Assembly (NCBI GenBank): GCA_021776915.1
Contig: JAIQZU010000034.1
Location: 1-64,000 of the forward strand
Length of the DNA stretch: 64,000 bases
Reading direction: 5' to 3'
Source of the DNA: Candidatus Scalindua sp.
Lineage (GTDB): Bacteria > Planctomycetota > Brocadiia > Brocadiales > Scalinduaceae
A model generated the notes under the pieces. It saw only the letters and a list, made by a program, of their open reading frames with translations. It did not search any database and had not been told where the DNA came from. Shown here piece by piece: positions 46,349-54,460 of the stretch. Numbering within the stretch: the stretch's first letter is position 1; the number at the start of each line of letters is the position of its first letter. The translations under genes and the position numbers were made by a program.

Positions 46349-47251
46349 ATGACAGTTGAAACTAATAAAAAATACAAGTCAGGATTTGTGACGATATGGG
46401 GACGGCCTAATGTAGGCAAGTCAACACTGCTCAATATACTTGTTGGTGAAAAGGTAGCGATTGTTACTCCGAGACCGCAAACAACACGTAACAGGATCTC
46501 AGGTATCTGCGAGACGGAGGACGGGCAGATTGTTTTTCTTGATACACCGGGAATATTGAAACCTAAGCAGAAACTGGATGAGTATCTGGTTAAGTCCGCA
46601 CGCTCCTGCCTTAGAGATGCGGATGTGGTCTTATTTGTTGTAGACGGCACAACTCCACCGCACAGCGATGACAAACGTGCTGCCAAACTGATACGCAATA
46701 TTAATAAGGATATCCTGCTGGTAATCAATAAACTGGATATTGCCGATGTGCCAAATCTCGATGCTATTATTGCAGAATATAAAAAGCTTGGAAATTTTAA
46801 AGGTGGTGTTGCTGTTTCTGCCATAACACAAGTTAATCTTCCGATACTGATCAAAAAGATACTTGAACTATTGCCGGAAAATCCAGCCTACTATCCTGAA
46901 GGTACAGTTACAGATCAGCAGGAGAAGCTGGCAATTGCAGAGCTTATCCGTGAGCAGGTACTGCTTTCTGTAAGACAGGAAATTCCACATGGAGTGGCGG
47001 TAGTAATAAAGGAGGTTGTGTCAAGGAGTAACGAACTTGATTACATATCGGCGAATGTATACGTTGAAAAGCAAAGCCATAAATTGATTGTTGTTGGTCA
47101 AGGCGGACAAATGTTAAAGGAAATAGGAAGAAAGTCACGGGAAGGGATCCAGGAGCTTTTAGGTAAAAAGGTTTATCTGGACCTCTGGGTCAAGGTCAGC
47201 AAAAACTGGCGAAAAGATGAAGCAGCGTTAGACCGCTTTGGATATAAGTAG
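46349..47251 (+). CDS. era: GTPase Era
   Basis: 300-aa GTPase for 16S rRNA maturation and 30S assembly. G1 GRPNVGKSTLL, G3 DTPGILKPKQ, G4 NKLD, and the C-terminal KH domain (about 200-290: EIPHGVAVVIKEVVSR, then LIVVGQGGQMLKEIGRKSR with the GxxG loop). ATG at 46349; full length. Upstream 46154-46348 is AT-rich and empty. Confidence 0.97.
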   Translation: MTVETNKKYKSGFVTIWGRPNVGKSTLLNILVGEKVAIVTPRPQTTRNRISGICETEDGQIVFLDTPGILKPKQKLDEYLVKSARSCLRDADVVLFVVDGTTPPHSDDKRAAKLIRNINKDILLVINKLDIADVPNLDAIIAEYKKLGNFKGGVAVSAITQVNLPILIKKILELLPENPAYYPEGTVTDQQEKLAIAELIREQVLLSVRQEIPHGVAVVIKEVVSRSNELDYISANVYVEKQSHKLIVVGQGGQMLKEIGRKSREGIQELLGKKVYLDLWVKVSKNWRKDEAALDRFGYK

Positions 47252-47293
47252 AAGAATGGATTTAGTCTTCACTAAACATCAGAGGATTATGGT

Positions 47294-48427
47294 ATGCATA
47301 CAATTCAAATTGAATATTTCAGGCAATATATAATAAGCAGTATCTTTTCCGTGACATTAATGATGGTGACGTATGTCGCTATCATGTCAGTCGTGTTTGC
47401 ACAGGAAAAAGAACTACCGCCAGAAATACAGGCTGACATATTAATTAGTGCGGCGAAAAAGGATATACAGGCTGGAAAATGGAAAGATGCGGTAGAGGGC
47501 CTTGAAAAAGCGCTGAAACTGGGAGTGAAACTTCCCGGTGAATTTCATTTCTATTACGGCAAGGCTCTTTTCAAAATTGGAAATTACGATGAGTCACTGT
47601 CAAGTCTTACCAGTTATCTCACACTGGTAGGAAAGGATGGGGAACATTACGAAGAGGCTATTACATTGGTCGTGGATGCCAGGGACGAGCAAGAGGATGC
47701 AAAACTGCGGTCGTTAGAATCAACACATCAGAGAACAGAAGCCTCTGACGAAACCGAGAAAGATATGCAGTTTATAAAAGGTGGTTGTTTTGACATGGGT
47801 GATATCTTTGGTGATGGAAGCGGTGATGAGAAGCCGGTGCACAAAGTATGCGTAAGTGATTTTTACATGGGTAAGACTGAGGTAACTCAAAAACAATGGA
47901 TTGACGTAATGGGCAATAATCCGTCTAAATTCAAATGTGATGACTGCCCGGTTGAAAGAGTCAACTGGGACGATGTTCAGGATTTTATGAAAAAGTTGAA
48001 TAAGGCAACAGGCATGAATTACCGCCTTCCTACGGAAGCGGAGTGGGAATACGCAGCAAGGAGTGGAGGCTCGAATGAGAAATGGGTTGGAACCGGCAAG
48101 GAATCTGAACTTGGCACATACGCATGGTATAGTGGTAATTCAAGATCCAGCACTCATGCTGTGGCCGGAAAGGAACCAAACGGACTAGGCCTTTATGATA
48201 TGATGGGAAATGTCTGGGAATGGTGCTCGGACCTGTATGACAGTGACTATTATGAAAACAGTCCGGCAAAGAACCCGCAAGGGCCTTCGGACGGCCTGCA
48301 CCGTGTTATACGCGGCGGCGGCTGGCGCAGCAAAGCAAAGTCCTTACGCACAACAGAACGCAACTATTTTGATCCAAGTAGCAAAAAATTCAGTGACATA
48401 GGCTTCCGTCTTGCCAGGAGTCCTTAA
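47294..48427 (+). CDS. Secreted TPR plus formylglycine-generating-enzyme-like (SUMF1) protein
   Basis: 377 aa. N-terminal hydrophobic stretch (about 18-36) as signal peptide or anchor, TPR-like helices (about 45-140: AGKWKDAVEGLEKALKLGVK, FYYGKALFKIGNYDESLSSL), then an FGE-sulfatase domain (about 155-377): MQFIKGGCFDMGD, FYMGKTEVTQKQW, RLPTEAEWEYAARSGG, GLYDMMGNVWEWC and RVIRGGGW. The two-cysteine active site of true FGE is not clearly kept; many bacterial relatives bind rather than oxidise. Planctomycetes carry many such proteins. Partner unknown. Confidence 0.87.
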   Translation: MHTIQIEYFRQYIISSIFSVTLMMVTYVAIMSVVFAQEKELPPEIQADILISAAKKDIQAGKWKDAVEGLEKALKLGVKLPGEFHFYYGKALFKIGNYDESLSSLTSYLTLVGKDGEHYEEAITLVVDARDEQEDAKLRSLESTHQRTEASDETEKDMQFIKGGCFDMGDIFGDGSGDEKPVHKVCVSDFYMGKTEVTQKQWIDVMGNNPSKFKCDDCPVERVNWDDVQDFMKKLNKATGMNYRLPTEAEWEYAARSGGSNEKWVGTGKESELGTYAWYSGNSRSSTHAVAGKEPNGLGLYDMMGNVWEWCSDLYDSDYYENSPAKNPQGPSDGLHRVIRGGGWRSKAKSLRTTERNYFDPSSKKFSDIGFRLARSP

Positions 48428-48523
48428 CATTTTCTCTCACTACGAAAGCTAAACTAGTTTTTCATTGTTTTGTTATGAACTGCTTAAACAATGAATAATT
48501 TCCCTCTCAATCCTACCATAATG

Positions 48524-48551
48524 GGTATTATAGTCCGTGGATTTATATTCA
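48524..48551 (+). promoter_or_regulatory. C-box: controller-protein operator upstream of the C gene
   Basis: Two pseudo-symmetric half-sites flank CGTG: ATTATAGTC and GATTTATATTC. The 12-mer TTATAGTCCGTG and the 15-bp spacing of the TATAGT-like cores (48529 and 48544) are those of the canonical controller operators of C-regulated type II systems (for example Esp1396I). It ends 23 bp before the GTG of the controller-like gene. Confidence 0.8.
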
Positions 48552-48573
48552 CCAATTAATTAAGCTGCTTTTT

Positions 48574-48810
48574 GTGAAGAAATTCAAAAACAATGCTGGC
48601 CTTTTAAAACTTGGCTCAAATATTAGAAAACAAAGAAATAAATTGGAAATGACCCAAGAAAGTCTTTCTTTTGAAGCAGGACTTGATAGGTCATACATTG
48701 GTGGGGCGGAAAGAGGTGAAAGAAATTTAAGTATTTTGACACTATCTAAAATTGCAAAATGCTTAAAGTGCGATATTTCAACGCTGACAAAGGGAATACC
48801 AAATGAATGA
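48574..48810 (+). CDS. XRE-family controller (C) protein of a restriction-modification-type module
   Basis: 78-aa helix-turn-helix protein: LGSNIRKQRNKLEMTQESLS, FEAGLDRSYIGGAERGERNL, SILTLSKIAKCLKCDISTL. Length and the motif LDRSYI-G-ERG-RN-S match controller proteins of type II restriction systems, which bind C-boxes to time nuclease expression. GTG start at 48574. The operator at 48524-48551 supports autoregulation. It overlaps the next ORF by 8 nt. Confidence 0.88.
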   Translation: MKKFKNNAGLLKLGSNIRKQRNKLEMTQESLSFEAGLDRSYIGGAERGERNLSILTLSKIAKCLKCDISTLTKGIPNE

Positions 48811-49015
48811 TAAAGAACTGACAAATTTAAGTACGAAAATATTAGAGTACTGTAACAAATTTGACATTCCATTAGAATTGCTTTTTGAATTTTACTCTGT
48901 GTCGTCAGATGCAGATTTAATTTCAGCTTGTGAAAAGGATTGGCGGTATTGTATCCCAAAAGATATTGCAGTAAATGAATTCATTCCACAAACTCAAAAT
49001 AAAATTGCTGCATGA
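48803..49015 (+). CDS. Hypothetical 70-aa protein between controller and nuclease
   Basis: 70 aa, MNDKELTNLSTKILEYCNKF, followed by IPLELLFEFYSVSSDADLIS and a C-terminal NEFIPQTQNKIAA. Acidic and alpha-helical by eye; no recognised domain. It overlaps the controller by 8 nt and the nuclease by 4 nt, so it is part of the operon and likely translated. It could be a nuclease subunit or antidote (inference). Confidence 0.65.
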   Translation: MNDKELTNLSTKILEYCNKFDIPLELLFEFYSVSSDADLISACEKDWRYCIPKDIAVNEFIPQTQNKIAA

Positions 49016-49869
49016 ACATGATTGAATTTTACAAAAGACCTTGGAGAAATCATTTTGAAACTTTGCTAGCAAAGACAACTAACGAATTAATAATTACATC
49101 ACCATACATCAAAAAAGCAGAAGCAGAATTCATTTGTGATAGTTTTTCATCTCGGAAAATTTCAGACAAAATAAATTTCACGCTACTTACTGATTTGCGT
49201 TCCCAAAGTATTCTTGATAATTCACTTGATATTGAAGCTCTGCAATTATTTCAAAGCAGAATTCAGAAATTTGAATTGGTTACTTTACCGCGGTTACATG
49301 CTAAAGTTTATTTGTTTGATAATTCTTATGCTGTTATTGGTTCATCAAACTTAACTCCTTCTGGTTTTGAATACAATTATGAATACAATGTTGGGTTCAG
49401 AGAGAAAAAGTATGTTCAAAAAATAAAATCAGATATTTCTGAGTACTCTACTTTTGGAAGTAAGGTTGAAAAAGAAAAAGTAGATGAACTTTCATCTGTT
49501 GCTAAAGAAGTAAAAGAGGAATATCAAGAAGTCATAAAGCCAGCAACATCTGCAATCAGAAAAAGATTTAATGAAACTTTAAAGAAAGCAGATGTAAAAT
49601 TTACTGAAGCATTAGTTGGTAAGAAAACAGCATATTCAATTTTTAAAGAAGCTGTAATTTATTGTTTGACTAAAGAACCGCTATCGACAAAAGATTTGCA
49701 AGCAAGGGTTCAATTTATGCTACCTGATCTATGCGTTGATGTTGAATTGATAATTAACGGACAGAAATTTGGAAAGGTTTGGAAACATCAAGTTAGAACA
49801 GTCCTGAATGACTTGAGGAGAAGAGGGAATTTGAAAGCAATAAATAAAATTTGGAGATTTGAAAAATAA
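49012..49869 (+). CDS. PLD-superfamily nuclease, probable restriction endonuclease
   Basis: 285 aa. One HKD motif with full catalytic set: H96-x-K98-x4-D103-x6-G110-S111-x-N113 (LHAKVYLFDNSYAVIGSSNL). Single-HKD nucleases of the BfiI/NgoFVII restriction type dimerise to form one active site. The C-terminal half (about 150-285) has no clear domain but ends in a wHTH-like segment KVWKHQVRTVLNDLRRRGNL. Overlaps the preceding ORF by 4 nt. Codon use is more AT-rich than the core genes, suggesting transfer. Confidence 0.82.
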   Translation: MNMIEFYKRPWRNHFETLLAKTTNELIITSPYIKKAEAEFICDSFSSRKISDKINFTLLTDLRSQSILDNSLDIEALQLFQSRIQKFELVTLPRLHAKVYLFDNSYAVIGSSNLTPSGFEYNYEYNVGFREKKYVQKIKSDISEYSTFGSKVEKEKVDELSSVAKEVKEEYQEVIKPATSAIRKRFNETLKKADVKFTEALVGKKTAYSIFKEAVIYCLTKEPLSTKDLQARVQFMLPDLCVDVELIINGQKFGKVWKHQVRTVLNDLRRRGNLKAINKIWRFEK

Positions 49870-49881
49870 ATCGAAATAAAA

Positions 49882-50199
49882 ATGGCAACACAAGGAAGTA
49901 TCGCAATTTGGAATTACTCAAAATTAGTTTCAAAATTTCCAGAGATTGAAAATAATGCTTCTCTCAAAGAAATTATTGGAGGAGATATTCATCCTAATCC
50001 ATTTAATAAAGGTGAGCAATTACTCATTTCATATGATGGTGATAATTTAAACTCACCCACAGGATATTACCCAGATTATGAACCTGAAAATTGGGTTCGT
50101 TCTTTTGATTTAAAATCTTTACAAAAGAAAAAAGCAATTCAACTTCTCAAATTCTTAAATGAAAAATGTCTTGTAGCTGATTGGTGTATTTGGGACTAA
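49882..50199 (+). CDS. Hypothetical 105-aa acidic protein of the restriction-like module
   Basis: 105 aa, MATQGSIAIWNYSKLVSKFP ... GGDIHPNPFNKGEQLLISYD ... WVRSFDLKSLQKKKAIQLLK ... LVADWCIWD. Rich in aromatic and acidic residues; no family recognised. It starts 12 bp after the nuclease and ends 4 bp into the convergent truncated methylase. It may be a small partner or immunity protein (inference). Confidence 0.6.
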   Translation: MATQGSIAIWNYSKLVSKFPEIENNASLKEIIGGDIHPNPFNKGEQLLISYDGDNLNSPTGYYPDYEPENWVRSFDLKSLQKKKAIQLLKFLNEKCLVADWCIWD

Positions 50200-50672
50200 G
50201 TGGTTTGCTTTGGTTGCATTGAAAATTTGTCCCCATAACCCCAGTACATATTCTGGGTATTCATAATACCACTGTATGAGGTTCGGTTTAGATAATACCA
50301 TCGACCTGCCCTATCCAAATCGTTTAGCGGAACAAATTCATTTTTAAAAAAACCATGCAATTCTTTTGATGCTGGCAAAGGATTGCCGTTTTCAACACCA
50401 TCAATTAATGAGGGGGGAATCCTGCAACTATTATCGTTTTGTACTTTTAAAAAATTAATTAATTCATCAGGATTATCTCTAATAGCTAAATATACATTTA
50501 CTAAATCATTATCCAGGTCATTCAATTGATTATAGATAGCCTTATTCTTTGCAAAGAATATGCTTCCTCCACCTGCAAAGGGTTCTATGTAATGATTATG
50601 AATAGGAACATGCTCTAAAATGAGTTTTCTCGCATAAAACTTTCCTCCTGCATACCTAAACGGACTGTTCAT
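50196..50672 (-). pseudogene. 3'-truncated D12-class DNA adenine methyltransferase
   Basis: N-terminal two thirds of a Dam/DpnII-type N6-adenine methylase. SPFRYAGGK (SAM-binding FxGGK motif) is near the start and HYIEPFAGGGSIFFAK is motif I. GRWYYLNRTSYSGIMN precedes the catalytic region, but the frame stops at YGDKFSMQPKQTT before motif IV (DPPY). No methylase continuation is seen in any frame downstream. The start is probably ATG 50672 (upstream ATGs at 50690 and 50711 fall inside the operator-like site). As it stands it should be inactive. Confidence 0.82.
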
Positions 50673-50687
50673 GGCATGTGTATTTCT

Positions 50688-50720
50688 CATGATGGGTATT
50701 ATAGTACTCATGCTATAGTT
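50688..50720 (-). promoter_or_regulatory. Second C-box-like site in front of the methylase
   Basis: Shares 17 of 18 bases (CATGATGGGTATTATAGT) with 48517-48534 in front of the controller gene, and carries a second TATAGT core 14 bp further (50700 and 50714). On the minus strand it sits just before the methylase start, as operators do at M promoters in controller-regulated systems. Confidence 0.68.
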
Positions 50721-50771
50721 GTCAAATTAAATTTTTCTGCACTTATCTGCGAAAATCAGCACTCTATTAAA

Positions 50772-52457
50772 TTACCCCCTCGTTAACTGCCTGTATTTGA
50801 TCCGATGCGGTTGCTCGGCGGCCTTTCCGAGCCTCTTTTTTCTGTCTGCTTCGTATTCTGAAAAGTTACCTTCAAACCACCTGACGGTGCTGTCTCCCTC
50901 AAAGGCAAGTATATGACTGGCGATGCGGTCGAGAAACCATCGGTCGTGAGAAATGATGACTGCACATCCTCCAAAATGATCCAGGGCCTCTTCCAGGGCG
51001 CGCATGGTGTTGACGTCCAGATCGTTTGTGGGTTCGTCCAGAAGCAATACATTGGCGCCGTCCTTGAGCATACATGCAAGGTGAACACGGTTACGCTCTC
51101 CGCCTGAAAGCACGTTTACCTTCTTCTGCTGGTCTGACCCGGAAAAATTAAAACGTGCAACGTATGCACGGGAGTTTACTTCGTGATTTCCGAGTTCAAT
51201 CGAGTCCCTGCCTCCGGAAACAATCTCCCATATTGTCTTTTTCGGATCGAGTGTATCGCGTTCCTGATCGACGTAGGCAAGCTTGGTAGTGTCGCCAACC
51301 TTAAGTGTGCCGGAATCAGGCTTTTCCATACCGGTAATCATTTTAAAGAGTGTCGTCTTCCCGGCGCCGTTCGGGCCTATTATGCCGACAATACCACCAG
51401 CAGGAAGAGAGAATGACATACCCTCAAAGAGGAGGCGGTCTCCATACCCCTTGCTGACATTTTCCGCTTCAATCACTACTGTTCCAAGGCGCGGTCCGGG
51501 CGGGATATACAACTCAAGGTCTTTTTCCTCTTTTGCAGAGTCCTGATTTAAGAGAGATTCGTAGGAATTAATGCGCGCCTTTGCCTTAGCATGGCGTCCT
51601 TTAGTGGACATGTGAATCCATTCCAGTTCCCGCTGCAGGGTTTTCTGCCGTTCCGTTTCACTCTTCTCTTCCTGTTTGAGTCGATTCTGTTTCTGTTCAA
51701 GCCAGGAAGAGTAGTTGCCCTTCCAGGGGACACCCATCCCCCGATCAAGCTCTAAAATCCAGCCGGCTACATTGTCCAGGAAATAACGGTCGTGCGTTAT
51801 GGCAATCACAGTACCTGCATACTGCTGAAGATGATGTTCCAGCCATGCCACGGTTTCGGCATCAAGATGATTGGTAGGTTCGTCCAGAAGCAGGATATCA
51901 GGTTTCTGTAATAAAAGCCTGCACAATGCCACGCGTCTTTTTTCACCTCCGGAAATAACCTTAATTTGTGTATCTCCGGGAGGACAGCGCAGTGCATCCA
52001 TGGCCATTTCCAGACGTGACTCAATATCCCAGGCGTTCTGTTTCTCGATCTCTTCCTGCAGCTCACCCTGGCGTTCCAGAAGTTTATTCATTTCGTCATC
52101 AGACACGGGTTCGGCAAATTTCTCGCTGATTTCGTTGTATTCCTTGACGATATCAACGATTTCCTGCAGACCTTCTTCCACAACGGCCTTGACGGTTTTC
52201 TCTGAATCAACTAGCGGCTCCTGTTCCAGATACCCTACGGTGTATCCTTCAGAGAGTGAGGCATCTCCATTAAATTCCTTATCAACACCCGCCATAATAC
52301 GCAAAAGCGAACTCTTCCCTGATCCGTTTAATCCCAGGACGCCTATTTTAGCGCCATAAAAATATGAGAGGGATATATCCTTAATCACGGTTTTCTTCTC
52401 GTAAGATTTACTGACCTTCATCATTGAATATATAATCTTTTCAGACGTATTGCTCAT
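50772..52457 (-). CDS. ettA: ABC-F protein EttA (energy-dependent translational throttle)
   Basis: 561-aa ABC-F ATPase acting at the ribosomal E site, gating the first steps of elongation by ADP/ATP ratio. Two ATP cassettes: Walker A GLNGSGKSS and GPNGAGKTT, signatures SGGEKRRVAL and SGGERNRVHL, Walker B LLLDEPTNHLD and LLLDEPTNDLD. The PtIM linker and arm region (NRLKQEEKSETERQKTLQRE) lies between them. No transmembrane domain. Full-length. Confidence 0.94.
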   Translation of the reverse strand: MSNTSEKIIYSMMKVSKSYEKKTVIKDISLSYFYGAKIGVLGLNGSGKSSLLRIMAGVDKEFNGDASLSEGYTVGYLEQEPLVDSEKTVKAVVEEGLQEIVDIVKEYNEISEKFAEPVSDDEMNKLLERQGELQEEIEKQNAWDIESRLEMAMDALRCPPGDTQIKVISGGEKRRVALCRLLLQKPDILLLDEPTNHLDAETVAWLEHHLQQYAGTVIAITHDRYFLDNVAGWILELDRGMGVPWKGNYSSWLEQKQNRLKQEEKSETERQKTLQRELEWIHMSTKGRHAKAKARINSYESLLNQDSAKEEKDLELYIPPGPRLGTVVIEAENVSKGYGDRLLFEGMSFSLPAGGIVGIIGPNGAGKTTLFKMITGMEKPDSGTLKVGDTTKLAYVDQERDTLDPKKTIWEIVSGGRDSIELGNHEVNSRAYVARFNFSGSDQQKKVNVLSGGERNRVHLACMLKDGANVLLLDEPTNDLDVNTMRALEEALDHFGGCAVIISHDRWFLDRIASHILAFEGDSTVRWFEGNFSEYEADRKKRLGKAAEQPHRIKYRQLTRG

Positions 52458-52610
52458 TGGCTTTTTCCTCGAAGTTTTTGTTATTAAAGTACCGTACGGT
52501 TTTTCTCTTTATTTTCAGATGGAACATTGCAATCCAACAAGGTACTTTGATTTTGTCAGTAATCTTTTTCTGTCCATAAACAGTTATTCCTAAATCCGGT
52601 TTGTATATTT

Positions 52611-52723
52611 ATACTCATCTCAAAATAGTTTTCGGAGAAAACCAAAAAACAATTTTGCCCGAGTATAACTGCAACCAAGATTTGGTTTTCTGAAAGGCCA
52701 AAAACCAAACCGGTTTTAGTATA
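52611..52723. repeat. 113-bp twin-hairpin dispersed repeat, copy 2 (inverted)
   Basis: Reverse complement of the repeat at 2013-2125 with substitutions and one internal change. It keeps both hairpins: TTTGGTTTTT / AGAAAACCAAA, and the TATACTC ... GAGTAT bounded hairpin, and the core GGTTGCAGTTATACTC identically. Located upstream of ettA. Confidence 0.85.
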
Positions 52724-52820
52724 ATATCTATACAGGGTGAATTTTAACAATATAAGAGACAGAACGCATCTGAATAAAATATCTTATCTAATCATAGATT
52801 CCAGATAAAAGTCAGCGTCA

Positions 52821-52972
52821 TCCGGTTAGGTTTTTGCTTATGCTGTTTTTGTCATACCCGAATGCCTTAATCGGGTATCTAAAAGGTCAGTTCAAACTAG
52901 ATTCCCGCTAAAAGAATGCGGGAATGACATGTTTAGAACAATAAATAGAGTACCAGCAAAAACCTAACCGGA
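52821..52972. mobile_element. 152-bp MITE-like element with 18-bp perfect terminal inverted repeats
   Basis: TCCGGTTAGGTTTTTGCT at 52821-52838 is repeated inverted at 52955-52972. Inside are two more palindromes: ATACCCGA/TCGGGTAT (about 52854-52878) and ATTCCCGC/GCGGGAAT (about 52901-52926). No ORF. Size and structure fit a non-autonomous miniature element; the autonomous parent is not in the window. Confidence 0.85.
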
Positions 52973-53005
52973 CACTACTGAATAAAAGTATAATAATATA
53001 TTAAG

Positions 53006-53023
53006 GCGACAGCATGTTGTCGG
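53006..53023. promoter_or_regulatory. Palindromic operator candidate 1 upstream of the WYL gene
   Basis: GCGACA-N6-TGTCGG, 43 bp before the WYL start. An identical half-site arrangement, GCGACA-N6-TGTCGC, lies at 54232-54249 upstream of the next operon. The shared spacing suggests a common dimeric regulator, most simply the WYL protein. Confidence 0.55.
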
Positions 53024-53065
53024 TTTCATGTTTACAATATATACGTACATTGATAATATTCCAAT

Positions 53066-54007
53066 ATGTCTACCAAAAACACGAGCTACGACAAAAAGGT
53101 CTTTCGGCTTTTTTTCATCCTGAATCAATTAGACTCACGTAAGAAGGTGTCCACAAGTGAACTGGCACAGGAGTTTAGTGTATCTCCCCGTACAGTTCAA
53201 AGGGATATTGTACTTCTGAATACTACAGGGTTTCCAATCATATCATTGGAGAAAGGATACCATTCCTTTATGGAAGGTTTTTCACTGAAGAAGATGATGC
53301 TCACAAGGGAAGAAGCGTCCCTTCTTTCTTTTCTCCACGATATTTCAAAATCACTGGGGGGAAAGTTTGAAGATTCCTTTTCCAGCATTTTAAAGAAGGT
53401 TATTTCAAATGAGCAGGATTCTGCTTTTTATGTAAAAATTCCGAACGGTTTAAAAATCAGTAAAGATTATCCATTTATTAATGATATAGAAGAAGCCATC
53501 AGTGACAACAGAAAAATAGCCTTACACTATAAAACTCCGGAGAAAAAGCGTGACTATAAAGTCTGTCCACTGAAAATTACATTCTTTGATGGATTCTGGT
53601 ATCTTTTGTCCCAGGCAGACGGCAAAGAGTGGTTAAGAACGTTCAGGCTGGAGAATATAAAAAGATTAGAGATGCTAAACGAATATTTTAATCCTCCTGA
53701 AAACATTAATACTATTTTACAAGAAAGCGTTAATATCTGGTTTTCAGAGAAAAAAGATAAAAAAGTTGTTTTAAAGATTGATAAAGAAGTAGCAAGTTTT
53801 TTTAAACAACGAGTATATTTTCCATTACAGAAGATTAAGAAAGAAAACAGGGATGGGTCTTTAAGGATAGAAACAAAAATCTCTCAATATGAAGAGATAA
53901 TTTATACAATTCTTCAATGGGTTCCTCATGTACATGTTATTGAGCCGAAATGTCTAAAGGGTGAAATAAAGGAAAAACTTATTGAGTATTTAAAAAGGTT
54001 TGAATAA
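53066..54007 (+). CDS. WYL-domain transcriptional regulator
   Basis: 313 aa. N-terminal HTH_11/DeoR-like wHTH (FILNQLDSRKKVSTSELAQE, FSVSPRTVQRDIVLLNTTGF), central WYL domain (about 145-225: AISDNRKIALHYKT, FFDGFWYLLSQAD, RTFRLENIKRLE) and a WCX C-terminus (KVVLKIDKEVASFF ... ILQWVPHVHVIEP). WYL proteins sense nucleic-acid or nucleotide ligands and often repress phage-defence loci. The gene lies immediately upstream of a nuclease-rich accessory set and is bracketed by matching palindromes. Confidence 0.9.
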   Translation: MSTKNTSYDKKVFRLFFILNQLDSRKKVSTSELAQEFSVSPRTVQRDIVLLNTTGFPIISLEKGYHSFMEGFSLKKMMLTREEASLLSFLHDISKSLGGKFEDSFSSILKKVISNEQDSAFYVKIPNGLKISKDYPFINDIEEAISDNRKIALHYKTPEKKRDYKVCPLKITFFDGFWYLLSQADGKEWLRTFRLENIKRLEMLNEYFNPPENINTILQESVNIWFSEKKDKKVVLKIDKEVASFFKQRVYFPLQKIKKENRDGSLRIETKISQYEEIIYTILQWVPHVHVIEPKCLKGEIKEKLIEYLKRFE

Positions 54008-54011
54008 TAAA

Positions 54012-54217
54012 ACCTGCATATGCAGATGACACCACCATAGGCTATATGTCACATAAGCAGGTATGAAAAGCAATCAAGTTCTGAACAAGATATCGTGTGT
54101 ATATCTACAGTCTCTTAGGTGGCCAGAATGCCTTATAATTACTCCTGTTCATGTGAAAGATTTAACCCCGTGACCTACGATATTTTGTACGTGGTGGCGT
54201 CAACTGCATATGCAGGT
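54012..54217. mobile_element. 206-bp MITE-like element with ~27-bp imperfect terminal inverted repeats
   Basis: Left end ACCTGCATATGCAG-TGAC-CCACCA and right end, read inverted, ACCTGCATATGCAG-TGAC-CCACCA, with four mismatches over about 27 bp. The first 14 bp are identical. AATAAA flanks both ends (54006-54011 and 54218-54223) as a possible target-site duplication, though AT-rich. No ORF inside. It abuts the WYL stop codon. Confidence 0.78.
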
Positions 54218-54231
54218 AATAAAATTCCATA

Positions 54232-54249
54232 GCGACACAACCCTGTCGC
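54232..54249. promoter_or_regulatory. Palindromic operator candidate 2, downstream of the WYL gene
   Basis: GCGACA-CAACCC-TGTCGC, a perfect 6+6 palindrome with the same spacing as 53006-53023. About 210 bp before the 191-aa ORF. A second weak hairpin, GGGGTT/AACCCC at 54290-54310, follows. Confidence 0.55.
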
Positions 54250-54460
54250 CTTCAAATATTATAATAAGAGAATCAAAAAGTAATCACACGGGGTTTGGGA
54301 AAATAACCCCTTGGCGTTCTTAGCGTCTTGGCGAGAGGAAGAAAGAAGTTATCACGCAGAGCCGCAAAAGACGCGAAGAGAACAAAATAGGAGTTGATAT
54401 TTACTCTTTGAGGATTAGTATTTTAATATCCAGATTATTAAAAAGGGGGTAATTCAAATA

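Noticed and set aside
48517-50705. 18-bp direct repeats as target-site duplication of an inserted island
   Set aside because: The repeat contains C-box elements and sits before the C and M genes, so an operator explains it better; insertion boundary kept only as an alternative.
54012-54310. Possible CRISPR-like or repeat array after the WYL gene
   Set aside because: Only two inverted copies of CTGCATATGCAG plus unrelated palindromes; no regularly spaced direct repeats and no cas genes.
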